A stretch of 52,915 bases of DNA from Roseburia hominis (GTDB lineage Bacteria; Bacillota; Clostridia; Lachnospirales; Lachnospiraceae): contig NZ_JADYUI010000018.1 in the NCBI RefSeq assembly GCF_021531695.1, forward strand, positions 1-52,915. The letters are read 5' to 3'. The position numbers and the translations under genes were made by a program. A model generated the notes under the pieces. That model saw only the letters and a list, made by a program, of their open reading frames with translations, was not told the DNA's origin and did no database searches. Positions 6,925 through 15,550 of the stretch are shown here, in pieces. The first letter of the stretch is position 1; every line of letters starts with the position of its first letter.

Positions 6925-8304
6925 ATGTCATCAAAAAATCAATCTGTTTTAGATACAACAACGGGACCTTTGTTAAGACCCCTTATTTCATTTTCAGTCC
7001 CGATAATGTTATCCAATATTTTGCAGCTTTTATTCAATGCGGCAGACATTGTTGTTGTCGGGCAGTTTATCAATGAAAATGCAGTTGCTTCCATAGGATG
7101 TACCGCTCTTATCATAAATATGGTAATCAGCCTGTTCTCCGGTCTGGCAATCGGTCCTACCATCATTATTTCTAATAATGTTGGCTCCGGAAAAAATGAC
7201 CATCATTCTGTCATCCATACCGCTTATTCTTTAGGTATCATTTTGGGAATTGTATCACTGGTAACCGGATTGGTTATTGCAAAACCTTTTCTGATGCTCT
7301 TGCAAACTCCAGCGGATATTATTGACCAGTCAACACTGTATCTCAAAATATATTTTCTGGGACAACCGGGATTTATGATTTATACTTTTGCACGTTCCAT
7401 CCTGGTAGCAAAAGGCGATACCCAGTCACCTTTCCGATACCTTGCAATCTCCGGTGTCGCTAATATTATATTAAATCTCTTTTTTGTCGCTATCCTGCAC
7501 CATGGTGTAGAAAGTGTAGCAATTGCAACAATCGCATCCCAGTATCTTTCCGGAATATTAACGACACGAAAACTGCTTGTTTCTAACGATGAATTCCGCT
7601 TGGATTTACGAAAACTGCAGATTGATTCTGATATTACAAAAAAGATTATTCGTATCGGATTACCAGCCGGTCTTCAATCCACACTGATGTCTCTTTCTGC
7701 TGTATTTACGCAAAGTGCAGTAAACTCGCTTGGAACAGAAGTAATCGCCGGTCAGTCTGCTGCAAACAGTATCTGGAGTTTTGTTTCTCAAACCATCAAT
7801 GCATTCAGTCAGGGATGTATGACTTTCGTCAGTCAGAATTTTGCTTCCGGTAAACAGAATCGTGTCAGAAAAACTTTTCGTTGCACACTTTTGATTGATT
7901 TAATCTTTGGCATTGGCCTGGGTGCCATAGTGCTTGGTGCAGGACGCTCTCTCCTTAAGATCTATGTACCAGATTCTCAAATTGCCATTGAAACCGGAAT
8001 GATTCATTTTTATGCTACCATTATCTTTGCGTTTCTTTTGGGATTTCAGGATGCATCGTGCTTTTTATTGCGTGGATTAGACTGTTCTTTATTTCCAATG
8101 ATTACCTCAATCTTTGGAAATTGTGTATTCCGTATCGGATGGGTTATATTGGTATTTAACCGCTTTGCTCCCGGAATGGAAACGCTTGATGCATATAAAT
8201 TACTCGTATCCTCCTATCCTATTTCATGGCTGATTATTTTTCTGGCTAATATTACAGCGTATGCTGTCATACTAAAAAAGCAGGAAAACTCTGTATGTAA
8301 CTGA
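6925..8304 (+). CDS. MATE-family multidrug efflux transporter
   Basis: 459 residues with about twelve membrane helices in two similar halves, as in MATE exporters that use Na+ or H+ gradients to expel cationic drugs. It begins MSSKNQSVLDTTTGPLLRPL, and the first helix reads FSVPIMLSNILQLLFNAAD, a typical MATE helix 1. I use the ATG at 6925 because it has an AAAGGAA box and because a frame from 6838 would run through the operator. It is divergent from a TetR gene, its probable repressor. The 3' end overlaps the convergent ketopantoate-reductase-like gene by 91 bases. It appears intact, unlike the MATE remnant 1.3 kb to the left. Confidence 0.9.
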   Translation: MSSKNQSVLDTTTGPLLRPLISFSVPIMLSNILQLLFNAADIVVVGQFINENAVASIGCTALIINMVISLFSGLAIGPTIIISNNVGSGKNDHHSVIHTAYSLGIILGIVSLVTGLVIAKPFLMLLQTPADIIDQSTLYLKIYFLGQPGFMIYTFARSILVAKGDTQSPFRYLAISGVANIILNLFFVAILHHGVESVAIATIASQYLSGILTTRKLLVSNDEFRLDLRKLQIDSDITKKIIRIGLPAGLQSTLMSLSAVFTQSAVNSLGTEVIAGQSAANSIWSFVSQTINAFSQGCMTFVSQNFASGKQNRVRKTFRCTLLIDLIFGIGLGAIVLGAGRSLLKIYVPDSQIAIETGMIHFYATIIFAFLLGFQDASCFLLRGLDCSLFPMITSIFGNCVFRIGWVILVFNRFAPGMETLDAYKLLVSSYPISWLIIFLANITAYAVILKKQENSVCN

Positions 8305-9134
8305 CGCATTTCCTGTGGTGCGTTCATGGAGTGTTCATACATAAATTTATGTCCGAATCTGCTTTTAAATACAACACTTAAAACCATTGTAAAAATACAG
8401 GTCGGGCATAGCATAAACAAGTAAAATTTGAATGGTGACAACATTTTATGCTTTGCCAAAATCTTAAAATTGCTTTTCATCTGTTTTGCAGTTTTTTTCA
8501 TTATCGCCTTGTTCTTATATACAGTTTCAGGTGAACTGCTCATATAATACGCATCAGCAATAGGTACTACCATCCCCAAATGGGAAATCTGCCAGTTATG
8601 CATATCAGGCACAATTTGATACGGAATACGACTCCTTCGGAATATTTCAGATAATTCTGCAGTCCTGTTTGTTTTACGTTTCCCGATCTCTCCAAAAGTG
8701 GTAGGTTGAATAATTTTAGGCGTAAGTGATGCATTCAATATACCATTATCTATACTGCCTCCTGCACCTGGGAACGCAGGAATCAGTCTGTTTCCCCCAC
8801 AAATTTTTTCAAGCTCTTCGTATTTTTCAAGTGTATTCACCATAGTAACAATATTTGGACTTTTATTACTCTTCAACTCATATAAAGCCTGTTTCAACTG
8901 CTCTGTTCGGACAGGTAAAAATATGTAATCATATTTATCGTCATCTTCAAGTTTATCGATAACCATTATATTTGCTGTTTCTACCTTGCCATTTTTATAA
9001 TATCGCAAACCGTTATTCAATAAATCTGTAAGTCTTTTCCCTCTTGCAAGAACAGTAACATCATATCCTGCTTCGGACATAAGTACAGCATAAATACTAC
9101 CAATAACTCCTGCTCCATATATAAGTATTCTCAT
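8214..9134 (-). CDS. Ketopantoate reductase (ApbA/PanE)-family oxidoreductase
   Basis: 306 residues. The N-terminus is a Rossmann NAD(P)-binding motif (RILIYGAGVIGSIYA, GxGxxG at 7-12), and the family layout follows (FPGAGGS at the cleft, then a helical C-terminal domain). True PanE makes pantoate for CoA; this longer, divergent subgroup often lies beside TetR regulators and probably acts on another 2-oxo acid or lactone. The ribosome binding site GAGGTGA is good. The last roughly 30 codons lie antisense to the end of the MATE gene, so the natural C-terminus may have been replaced when the genes were joined. Confidence 0.82.
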   Translation of the reverse strand: MRILIYGAGVIGSIYAVLMSEAGYDVTVLARGKRLTDLLNNGLRYYKNGKVETANIMVIDKLEDDDKYDYIFLPVRTEQLKQALYELKSNKSPNIVTMVNTLEKYEELEKICGGNRLIPAFPGAGGSIDNGILNASLTPKIIQPTTFGEIGKRKTNRTAELSEIFRRSRIPYQIVPDMHNWQISHLGMVVPIADAYYMSSSPETVYKNKAIMKKTAKQMKSNFKILAKHKMLSPFKFYLFMLCPTCIFTMVLSVVFKSRFGHKFMYEHSMNAPQEMRQLHTEFSCFFSMTAYAVILARKIISHEIG

Positions 9135-9238
9135 TTTATATTCACCTCAACCAAAATTTACTGCTCCAGTACAACGAATAATAAATTTCTGATACATTAA
9201 CGTAGGATGATTGTTCCGAGTACTAAATCCAAGATTTA

Positions 9239-9844
9239 TCACTTTCTTTGTAATTTAACTATCTGAACTTTTCCATCAATTTCGATATCCTTTTTAACAA
9301 ACCCATTATTCTCAAACAACGAAACAATTTCATTGGAAGAATAAAACTTAACATCTCCGGCTCTGGAGAACTTTAAAAATGGATTGCATATTACTCTTAA
9401 AATCGTAGGTAAATACACTTCTGCTATGTATAATATTCCTCCCTTTTTCATTACCCTTTCTGCTTCTTCTGCAAACTTTTGTATATTCGGAAAATGATGA
9501 AATGCTGCACAAACAGTGATTATATCTATTTTCCCGTTTTCAAAAGGAAGATTTTCACAACCGGCAACGTAAAAATCCATATTAGGATTTATCTTCTTTG
9601 CCTGTTCTATCATCTTATCAGAAATGTCAACTCCATGTCCATAAAAGGTACTTTTCTCAGCAAGCATATTTAGCAAACGTCCATTACCACAAGCAACATC
9701 GACCACAGTAGAATTATCATTAATACAAACCGTTTTGCACATCATCCTTTTAAATTTGACCGTAAATTTTCCGTCAAAAGTCGAATCATAATTTTCAGCT
9801 TTTTTATCATAACTATTTTTTGAACGCTTTTCATAGATATTCAT
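9239..9844 (-). CDS. Class I SAM-dependent methyltransferase
   Basis: 201 residues of the Methyltransf_11/UbiE type. Motif I VVDVACGNGRLL is at about 47-58, the acidic ribose-binding residue follows in GHGVDISDKM, and the post-motif block ITVCAAFHHFPN is present. The substrate cannot be told; many such stand-alone enzymes methylate small molecules. The start at 9844 follows a GGAGGTG box. Its leader resembles the leader of the CAT-like gene at 12128 (see findings). No operon partner is apparent. Confidence 0.85.
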   Translation of the reverse strand: MNIYEKRSKNSYDKKAENYDSTFDGKFTVKFKRMMCKTVCINDNSTVVDVACGNGRLLNMLAEKSTFYGHGVDISDKMIEQAKKINPNMDFYVAGCENLPFENGKIDIITVCAAFHHFPNIQKFAEEAERVMKKGGILYIAEVYLPTILRVICNPFLKFSRAGDVKFYSSNEIVSLFENNGFVKKDIEIDGKVQIVKLQRK

Positions 9845-9952
9845 TCCAACAACACCTCCAAATTCAGAAATTTCTCTTCTTCTCAATCTCTTAGTAAGAC
9901 TGAAAGTTAATTAGAATACAGAAAAAAATATTCTCTTGTTTTAAATTTAAAT

Positions 9953-11047
9953 TCACTGGGAAATTATCTCCTGATATAACCGAATTCCCATCACTGCTGC
10001 TGGTATCTTATCACTTGGTTTTTGATTTGACAAGATTACAACCGCCGTCTCTTTTTGCGGATTAAAACAAAGATAACTACTATAATTTGTAGTATCTCCA
10101 CTATGCCAGTAAACCTCATTGGTTCTGTCATACATCCAGTTCACACCTATTCGGTCTGCGTGTAGTCCCATCTTTGTATACAAATAATTATTGACATTTA
10201 TCTCCTTTATTATCTGATGACCCATCCCAAGATATTTCGGTGTTTCGTCCATCTGCATCTGTGCATAGGCTAACATATCAGAAATATTGGAAATCATTGC
10301 TCCTGCAGGCATATACGCATCCCCACTCTTCCAATCCCAAAAATTTCTGCCATGATCTTTTCCCGTAGATATACTCGTATGCTTTAAATTCAGTTCATCC
10401 TGCACATAGTTATTCATCAGTCTTGTATAATCCTGTCCATAAACATTTTCCAACACCATCCCAATCACTGCCATTCCAAAATTGGAATAGCAGAATGCAT
10501 GCTCCTCCTCTTTCAAATTAGTCTTACTAATCCGGTTCCATAATTTCTCTTTTGAAATGCCATACATATCATTTCTTCCACTCAAATGATTTTTTATCAT
10601 CTCGCTCTCCAAATAAAAAGATTTATAACCGGATGTATGCGTCACCAAATCTTTGATTGTTGGATAATAGTCTTTCTTTGGTAATTCAAGATATTTATCT
10701 ATCGTATCCTCAAGCTGTATTTTTCCTTCCCCTACTGCCTTACAAATCAATGCTCCATCGAAAGTTTTAGTAAGAGAACCAATCTCATATAATTCTTCTG
10801 TCTGTGGAAGTATTCTGCCGTCTTTCCCATATACCGTATAGCTTGTCTTCCCGTCTTTTATGATTCCTACTGTAATCACTGCATCACCTTCCTCCAAAGT
10901 TGTATACTCTATCATTTGCTGAAATGACATATGCTGCAATTTTTCTAACTGCTGCATTTTATATAAATATCCTGCACTAACAAATGCAATAGTCACCGCA
11001 AATATAAGTAACATGATTTTTATTTTATTTCCTCGTCCTCTATTCAC
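9953..11047 (-). CDS. Class C beta-lactamase-fold serine hydrolase
   Basis: 364 residues with an N-terminal membrane anchor (about 10-28) and an extracytoplasmic beta-lactamase/transpeptidase-like domain. The three catalytic motifs are visible: SLTK (91-94), YSN (187-189) and HSG (315-317, in place of KTG, as in class C-like esterases and peptidases). It may be a DD-peptidase, esterase or beta-lactamase; the sequence alone does not decide. The start is GTG at 11045-11047. It overlaps the stop of a small upstream frame by four bases, so translation is probably coupled. Confidence 0.85.
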   Translation of the reverse strand: MNRGRGNKIKIMLLIFAVTIAFVSAGYLYKMQQLEKLQHMSFQQMIEYTTLEEGDAVITVGIIKDGKTSYTVYGKDGRILPQTEELYEIGSLTKTFDGALICKAVGEGKIQLEDTIDKYLELPKKDYYPTIKDLVTHTSGYKSFYLESEMIKNHLSGRNDMYGISKEKLWNRISKTNLKEEEHAFCYSNFGMAVIGMVLENVYGQDYTRLMNNYVQDELNLKHTSISTGKDHGRNFWDWKSGDAYMPAGAMISNISDMLAYAQMQMDETPKYLGMGHQIIKEINVNNYLYTKMGLHADRIGVNWMYDRTNEVYWHSGDTTNYSSYLCFNPQKETAVVILSNQKPSDKIPAAVMGIRLYQEIISQ

Positions 11048-11255
11048 TCTTTATTTTCCCTTTCACTCTGGTCATATTTTATCAGTGTTTCAATATGAGA
11101 AAACAAGATAGACATCTTATGCATACTGTCAAATTCAGGATTTAAAAGATAATAAATTTGGTTAATTCCTCTTTTGCATCCATATTTTTCTCCTAACTGT
11201 TCATTTTTTTTAACAAACACATGATATCATATTTTTTCCGAGAATGTTCATCCAT
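11044..11255 (-). pseudogene. Small gene with a -1 frameshift at an A8 run, upstream of the hydrolase
   Basis: Two frames join at a run of eight A (8 T at 11204-11211 on the plus strand). The first, from ATG at 11253-11255, reads MDEHSRKKYDIMCLLKK. The second continues NEQLGEKYGCKRGINQIYY and ends SQSERENKE-like (YDQSERENKE) with a TGA at 11044-11046 that overlaps the GTG start of the hydrolase. A -1 slip on A AAA AAA would make a protein of about 70 residues. Either a base has been lost, or the run is a programmed or phase-variable slip. The family is not recognised. There is no good ribosome binding site before the ATG. Confidence 0.4.
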
Positions 11256-11265
11256 AAAGCAAATC

Positions 11266-11292
11266 GAGATGGATAAAATTATTATCCATCTC
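11266..11292. other. Perfect 11-bp hairpin downstream of the CAT-like gene
   Basis: gagatggataa (11266-11276) pairs with ttatccatctc (11282-11292) around a 5-base loop. On the minus strand it is followed by a loosely T-rich stretch. It probably terminates or attenuates transcription from the acetyltransferase gene towards the hydrolase. Confidence 0.5.
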
Positions 11293-11480
11293 ACGATTCA
11301 GGTAATGCTTTATACTTTTTACAAATATGAAAATCTTATTATCTTCTTTCCCGTTACACAACTGGAGCTTCTCTCTAAAACTTACACAACATGATATACT
11401 CTTCTTCGTTTTCAGCCACAATTTCAAATCTATATTGATTGCAATTGCCATTGGTATCCCAAACTTGGATAATACATTTA

Positions 11481-12128
11481 TTAACTGCAAAACATCTCAA
11501 TCTTTTCTTCTAACAGCTTAAATACCTTAGCCACCAGATATCCATCTGCAATAGCATGATTCAGTCTGACACTGACCGGCATCATCAGTCTCCCATCTTC
11601 TTGCCTATATTTCCCCCAATTCACAATTGGTGCAAAAAACAAATATCCATCCGGAAGCTCAATATTTAAGGAATCATAGGAAAACCATGGGATAAATGAT
11701 GCATCAAACCAGTTCGGATGATTTTCCATATCCAGCCCATACTCTCTTGTTTCTTTTGCCTTTTCTATGTCAAGCACTGCCTTTTCGTAGAATACCGTGT
11801 AGTCCTCATAATAAACGGTATACACCGGGGTACAGGTTTCGGTATCCTCATGAAAAATATATTGCGTAGGATTTATCTGGTCGTAACAAATCAGTTCATC
11901 TGTCTGCCACAGATATCCCATCCTGTAATCTTCCCTGGAATTTAATACACTGGAAAGAATATATAAAAAGTTAACATAAAATTTCGTTCCTGTTTTCTCT
12001 GAATATGCTTTTAAAGGTGTCACATCAATTCTGCCTGTCATAGATGTGGAACATTTACAGTCTTTTGTAAAATGCCTGTATACACCTTTTCTATAATACT
12101 TTTCTTTATCAATAATTTTATAATTCAT
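11481..12128 (-). CDS. Chloramphenicol acetyltransferase-like (CatA-like) O-acetyltransferase
   Basis: 215 residues, the size of CAT monomers. The active-site block LNHAIADGYLVAK (about 189-201) corresponds to HHAVCDGFH in classical CAT; the catalytic His (191) is kept, the preceding His is Asn. FIPWFSYDSLNI (about 145-156) matches the conserved central CAT block. CAT moves acetyl from acetyl-CoA to a drug hydroxyl, but divergent relatives like this may not act on chloramphenicol. Start at 12128 after GGTGGTG; a longer frame has no ribosome binding site. The divergence argues for caution in naming it a resistance gene. Confidence 0.82.
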   Translation of the reverse strand: MNYKIIDKEKYYRKGVYRHFTKDCKCSTSMTGRIDVTPLKAYSEKTGTKFYVNFLYILSSVLNSREDYRMGYLWQTDELICYDQINPTQYIFHEDTETCTPVYTVYYEDYTVFYEKAVLDIEKAKETREYGLDMENHPNWFDASFIPWFSYDSLNIELPDGYLFFAPIVNWGKYRQEDGRLMMPVSVRLNHAIADGYLVAKVFKLLEEKIEMFCS

Positions 12129-12187
12129 AACATCACCACCAAATTCATCGCTTTTTCTTCTTATCAATTTTTTCACAAAACCGGAAA

Positions 12188-12474
12188 TTATTTCTTTAGA
12201 TACAAGATTCCGGCACAATAGGAAATCTGGTCAAATTCCATTTGAGGGAAGTATTCTTGTAGTTCATCAAAAACAAAATATATCCATCATCATTTAATAA
12301 AGTCATTAGCATATTTAAGAAATCAACTTTTCCAGAGCGAGATAACACGCTGTTATATATTTTAATTAATATGTCTTTATATCCTGCAAACGGATATGTT
12401 CCACCTTCATCGGACAATCCGACACTCTTATCATAATCATCTGCCCATAAATCAAAACCTCTATTATTTAACAT
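12188..12474 (-). pseudogene. Broken class I methyltransferase
   Basis: The start is typical of a known small methyltransferase family: GGAGGG box, then MLNNRGFDLWADDYDKSVG and YPFAGYKDILIKIYNSVL. The SAM-binding core that should follow (DIGFGTG-like motif) is absent. The sequence skips to the late segment TLLNDDGYILF, which then changes frame to VFDELQEYFPQMEFDQISYC and ends GILYLKK at a TAA at 12188-12190. Two internal deletions, one shifting the frame, explain this. No active enzyme can be made. Confidence 0.75.
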
Positions 12475-12498
12475 ATGTCCCTCCATCAAATTCAATAA

Positions 12499-12804
12499 TT
12501 ATTTTCTAAAACCCGCAATTATTATTTCGTGAATATAAATAAAAACCTTAAAAAGTATAAGTGTTGCAATTACAATACAGGCAAATTGTAAATTAAGTGT
12601 AATCTTACAATTTATACTTGATAACCGGTCTATTCCCACAACAAGCATCACAAGAAGTATTGGCAGCCCAATCAAACCGCCAATTTTCAATACATCCGTA
12701 ATTTCTTTTCCTTCTTTAAATTGAACTGCATTCTCAGGTAATTCTGATGATTCAATTAATTGCTGTTCATTTTTTAAGTTCCCTTTGATTGTTATATGAA
12801 ACAT
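12499..12804 (-). pseudogene. Truncated DUF3267 (putative zinc metalloprotease-like) protein
   Basis: 101 residues that resemble the N-terminal half of DUF3267 proteins: a soluble start (KNEQQLIESSELPENAVQF), then two membrane helices (about 42-62 and 75-92). The family normally continues with an HExxH motif and further helices. Here the second helix is followed by YIHEIIIAGFRK and a stop, so the second His of HExxH and everything after it are lost. It is most likely a 3'-truncated remnant. It stands 25 bases before the broken methyltransferase on the same strand. Confidence 0.55.
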
Positions 12805-12823
12805 TTTTTCTCCTACCTGTATC

Positions 12824-13357
12824 TTAATGGTTCTTTTCTTTATATAATCTGTCTACTTCTGTTTTGTATATTTTTTCTGTATTTTCATCAAAAAGCACCC
12901 ATTCGACCAGATCAAACTTTCCTTTATTTTCATCCAGAAACCTTGCAACTGTATGTACTGCAATCTTTGCAGCCAGCTCAACCGGAAAGTGATATATTCC
13001 TGTTGAAATGGATGGAAATGCAATTGTCCTTATTCCATTCTCCATAGCTACCTGCATGGAATGATAATAGCAGCTAGCAAGTAACTCCTCTTCCTTATTC
13101 TTTCCACCATACCAAATTGGACCTACGGTATGTATCACATAGTCACAAGGCAAATGGTAGGCTTTTGTAATCTTTGCCTGTCCCGTTTCACATCCATTGA
13201 GTGTTCGACATTCTGCCAAAAGCTCCGGTCCAGCTGCCCGGTGAATGGCTCCATCTACACCGCCTCCACCTAAGAGTGAATTATTTGCGGCATTTACAAT
13301 TGCCTGAACATCTTGAATTTTTGTTATGTCGCCTCTTACTGTTTTTATCACAAACAT
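12824..13357 (-). CDS. Macro-domain protein (ADP-ribose / O-acetyl-ADP-ribose hydrolase type)
   Basis: 177 residues forming a single macro domain. The ADP-ribose-binding signatures are intact: [13 protein letters not shown] (21-33), [10 protein letters not shown] (34-43) and [10 protein letters not shown] (116-125). It is of the YmdB/MacroD type, which removes acetyl from O-acetyl-ADP-ribose or ADP-ribose from protein side chains. I start at 13357, where GGAG stands 6-7 bases upstream; ATGs at 13369 and earlier lie in or at the upstream gene's stop. It follows the small lipoprotein gene by overlap or a few bases, so they share a transcript. Confidence 0.9.
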   Translation of the reverse strand: MFVIKTVRGDITKIQDVQAIVNAANNSLLGGGGVDGAIHRAAGPELLAECRTLNGCETGQAKITKAYHLPCDYVIHTVGPIWYGGKNKEEELLASCYYHSMQVAMENGIRTIAFPSISTGIYHFPVELAAKIAVHTVARFLDENKGKFDLVEWVLFDENTEKIYKTEVDRLYKEKNH

Positions 13358-13370
13358 TTTATTCTCCATT

Positions 13371-13697
13371 CTACTTTGCATCGGCAGGTGTTTTTAATGT
13401 GATGGCATAAACTGTATTTATCTGCATAGGATAAGTCTCTGCAATGTTTCCATCATAATAGACTACCACTTCATCATTAATATTAAAATTTGTCATGCTA
13501 TCCTCATTCTCCACATCCAGTGATACAAAATATTCCCCTGTTTCGTTTTCAATCAAAATAGACGTATCATTCGTTTCTTTGACGATACCGGTAATGTTCG
13601 CCTCATTCTCAATAATATCATCCATGCTTCTGATTTTACAACCAGACAAGCTAAAAACACAAACTAATATTAAAACTAATGTTATCACTCTTTTCAT
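13371..13697 (-). CDS. Small lipoprotein, possibly DUF3221-like
   Basis: 108 residues. A lipoprotein signal ends in LSGC (Cys 20). The mature part is a small beta-rich domain ([18 protein letters not shown], then [14 protein letters not shown] and VYAITLKTP), similar in layout to DUF3221/YobA-like secreted proteins of unknown role. The start follows GGAGGG. It would be anchored on the outer face of the membrane. It lies just upstream of the macro-domain gene on the same strand; I see no functional link. Confidence 0.7.
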   Translation of the reverse strand: MKRVITLVLILVCVFSLSGCKIRSMDDIIENEANITGIVKETNDTSILIENETGEYFVSLDVENEDSMTNFNINDEVVVYYDGNIAETYPMQINTVYAITLKTPADAK

Positions 13698-13701
13698 ACA
13701 A

Positions 13702-13850
13702 TTACACTCCCTCCTCAACATAAAGCTGAGATTCTATTTGTTCCAAATCATAAGATTTTCTTCTGGTGTTTCTAAGAAACTTTCTGCAAAAGAAGCAGTA
13801 CACGATCTTAGTTCATCAAATCTGCTCTGCAAATTCCATTTTACTGTCAG
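13702..13850 (-). pseudogene. Remnant of an unknown gene in two frames
   Basis: Two short frames make sense in series: LTVKWNLQSRFDELRSC and TASFAESF in one, then LRNTRRKSYDLEQIESQLYV and EEGV with a TAA at 13702-13704 in another. This looks like the C-terminal end of a protein split by a frameshift. It has no start of its own. The final codons overlap the ribosome binding site of the lipoprotein gene. The family is not recognised. Confidence 0.35.
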
Positions 13851-13854
13851 CTAT

Positions 13855-14061
13855 TCACTCAGAGTATATTTTCAATATTTTTTTGTATAATGCAGCCATT
13901 TCCTTATTATAATCTCGAATATTCCTTACCTTTGTTTTTAAGGATGTATCTCCACTCCAAAAATTTATTGGTTCACTACTATCTTTGTTACACACCGATA
14001 TTATAAGAAAAGGAAATGCACACATCAAACAACAGACTAATCCAATGATTCTTCCCGTCAT
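13855..14061 (-). CDS. Small membrane protein, probably 3'-truncated
   Basis: 68 residues from the ATG at 14061, which follows GGAGGA. It begins MTGRIIGLVCCLMCAFPFLI, one membrane helix, then NFWSGDTSLKTKVRNIRDYN and EMAALYKK. Related small membrane proteins of Clostridia, as I recall them, continue into a second helix after this last block; here the frame ends with ILKIYSE. It is therefore probably cut short, next to a remnant of another gene. Function unknown. Confidence 0.5.
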   Translation of the reverse strand: MTGRIIGLVCCLMCAFPFLIISVCNKDSSEPINFWSGDTSLKTKVRNIRDYNKEMAALYKKILKIYSE

Positions 14062-14104
14062 ATCATTCCTCCGTAAACTTCTTATTGTTCCCATCAATCA
14101 CCTC

Positions 14105-14155
14105 AATTATACTATGAAATAAACAATTCTTCTACATACTTTTTTATTTGAGTAT
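14105..14155. repeat. Copy 2 of a 51-bp dispersed repeat
   Basis: 47 of 51 bases identical to 5010-5060, same orientation. Here it lies in the region between two divergent genes, upstream of the small membrane protein gene. On the minus strand it contains a TATAAT hexamer close to the gene start, so it probably includes that gene's promoter. Confidence 0.7.
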
Positions 14156-14164
14156 CCGCAAATA

Positions 14165-14194
14165 TTGACTTTTTTCGACAAAACATGTCATAAT
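14165..14194 (+). promoter_or_regulatory. Promoter of the HD-GYP gene
   Basis: TTGACT (14165-14170) and CATAAT (14189-14194) are 18 bases apart. A GGGGGA ribosome binding site and ATG at 14241 follow. Confidence 0.55.
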
Positions 14195-14240
14195 GTGATT
14201 GTCGTGAATCATGTGGATGAAATACATTGGGGGAATTTTT

Positions 14241-15537
14241 ATGGAACATATGAAATTACAGTTTGGCTGTCTGATTATTCTTTTATACGTAGCATTTGTA
14301 TATTTTCGCGAAGTAAAGAGATATCACTATAAAACGAATCAGTCATTTTTTGATGAGTTGCTGATCATAGGTATTACCAGTATTGTTTTTGACGGAATGA
14401 CTGCGTATACCGTAAACCACATAGATATGGTTCCTTCCGTACTAAACAGATTGCTGCATACCTTATTTCTCATAAGCATTGATTCGGTAATTTTTTTCCT
14501 ATGTCTCTATATGCTCTATATCACAGGTTCGTATCCCAAAAAGAAATCGGGCAGAATCATACTGTTTACACCTTTTGTGATAAACATTCTGGTCGTTATT
14601 CTTAATATTGACTCTCTGGAATATTATAGAGGGAAATGTTACCAACTATTCCAAGGGTACTTCTGCATACACCTGTTTTATCATGGTCATCATCTATATG
14701 ATTCTATCCATAATTATCGTAATAAAACGCTGGAATTATATCGAAACACATAAAAGGATCAGTATTTTAACCTATCTATGGGTTATGATCATTATTATGT
14801 TAATTCAGATAAGTTTCCCTGAGACACTAATTACCTCTATCGGAGTGACGGTTTCCGTTCTGGGTGCATATATGAATCTGGAAGACCCTTCCATAAGAAA
14901 ACTTTCTCAGTATCATGACGAAACCGTCATGGCATTCGCAACCCTGATTGAAAGTCGGGATAACAACACAGGCGGACATGTCAAACGCACCAGTATGTAT
15001 GTAAAGCTTATTGCAGAAGAACTGCGACGCAACGACAAATACCAGGACATTCTTACGAAAGATTATGTTGCAAATCTGATTAAAGCTGCACCTATGCATG
15101 ACATTGGAAAAATATCCGTTCCTGATGCCATACTGCAAAAACCGGGAAAACTTACAGACGAAGAATTTGCCATTATGAAGCAGCATAGTCCAAATGGTGG
15201 CAAAATCATACAGGAAACTTTTAAAAACCTTGGCAGTGATGACTACTGCGAAATGGCATATCTCGTGGCAAGGCACCATCACGAAAAATGGAATGGAAAA
15301 GGATACCCGGACGGTCTGAAAGAAACAGAAATCCCCTTATGTGCCCGCATCATGGCAGTGGCAGATGTATTTGATGCCGTCTCTGAAAAACGCTGTTACA
15401 GGGACGCCATGCCTCTGGATCAATGTTTTGCAATCATTGAAGACGGACGGGGACAGGATTTTGATCCGGATATCGTAGATACATTTATGAATATACGGGA
15501 TAAAATTAAAAAGGCACATCGGGAGTGTACGATTTAG
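14241..15537 (+). pseudogene. HD-GYP domain protein with membrane N-terminus, frameshifted
   Basis: The N-terminal frame (from ATG 14241, GGGGGA box) encodes several membrane helices and loses sense near 14640. The second frame, open from 14608, picks up at NVTNYSKGTSAYTCF and carries the last helices and a full HD-GYP domain. In that domain HD lies at 15097-15102, followed by GKISVPDAIL, and HHHEKWNGKGYPDGL has the GYP triad at 15301-15309. One extra base around gggaaatg (14633-14641) accounts for the break. Intact relatives hydrolyse cyclic di-GMP. Either the gene is freshly inactivated or the base is a sequence error. The downstream domain has no start of its own with a good ribosome binding site. 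Confidence 0.75.
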
Positions 15538-15550
15538 ACAATCCTGCCAA

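Noticed and set aside
11248-11490. Minus-strand frame of 80 codons after the CAT-like gene
   Set aside because: It starts with TTG without a ribosome binding site, overlaps the end of the CAT-like gene, runs through a perfect hairpin (11266-11292) and resembles no family. Probably chance.
11481-12128. Calling the CAT-like gene a chloramphenicol resistance determinant
   Set aside because: The first His of the active-site HH pair is Asn and the protein is divergent, so drug specificity cannot be claimed.
14827-15282. Minus-strand frame of 151 codons inside the HD-GYP gene
   Set aside because: Antisense shadow of a strongly conserved catalytic domain; Cys- and Phe-rich composition unlike a protein.
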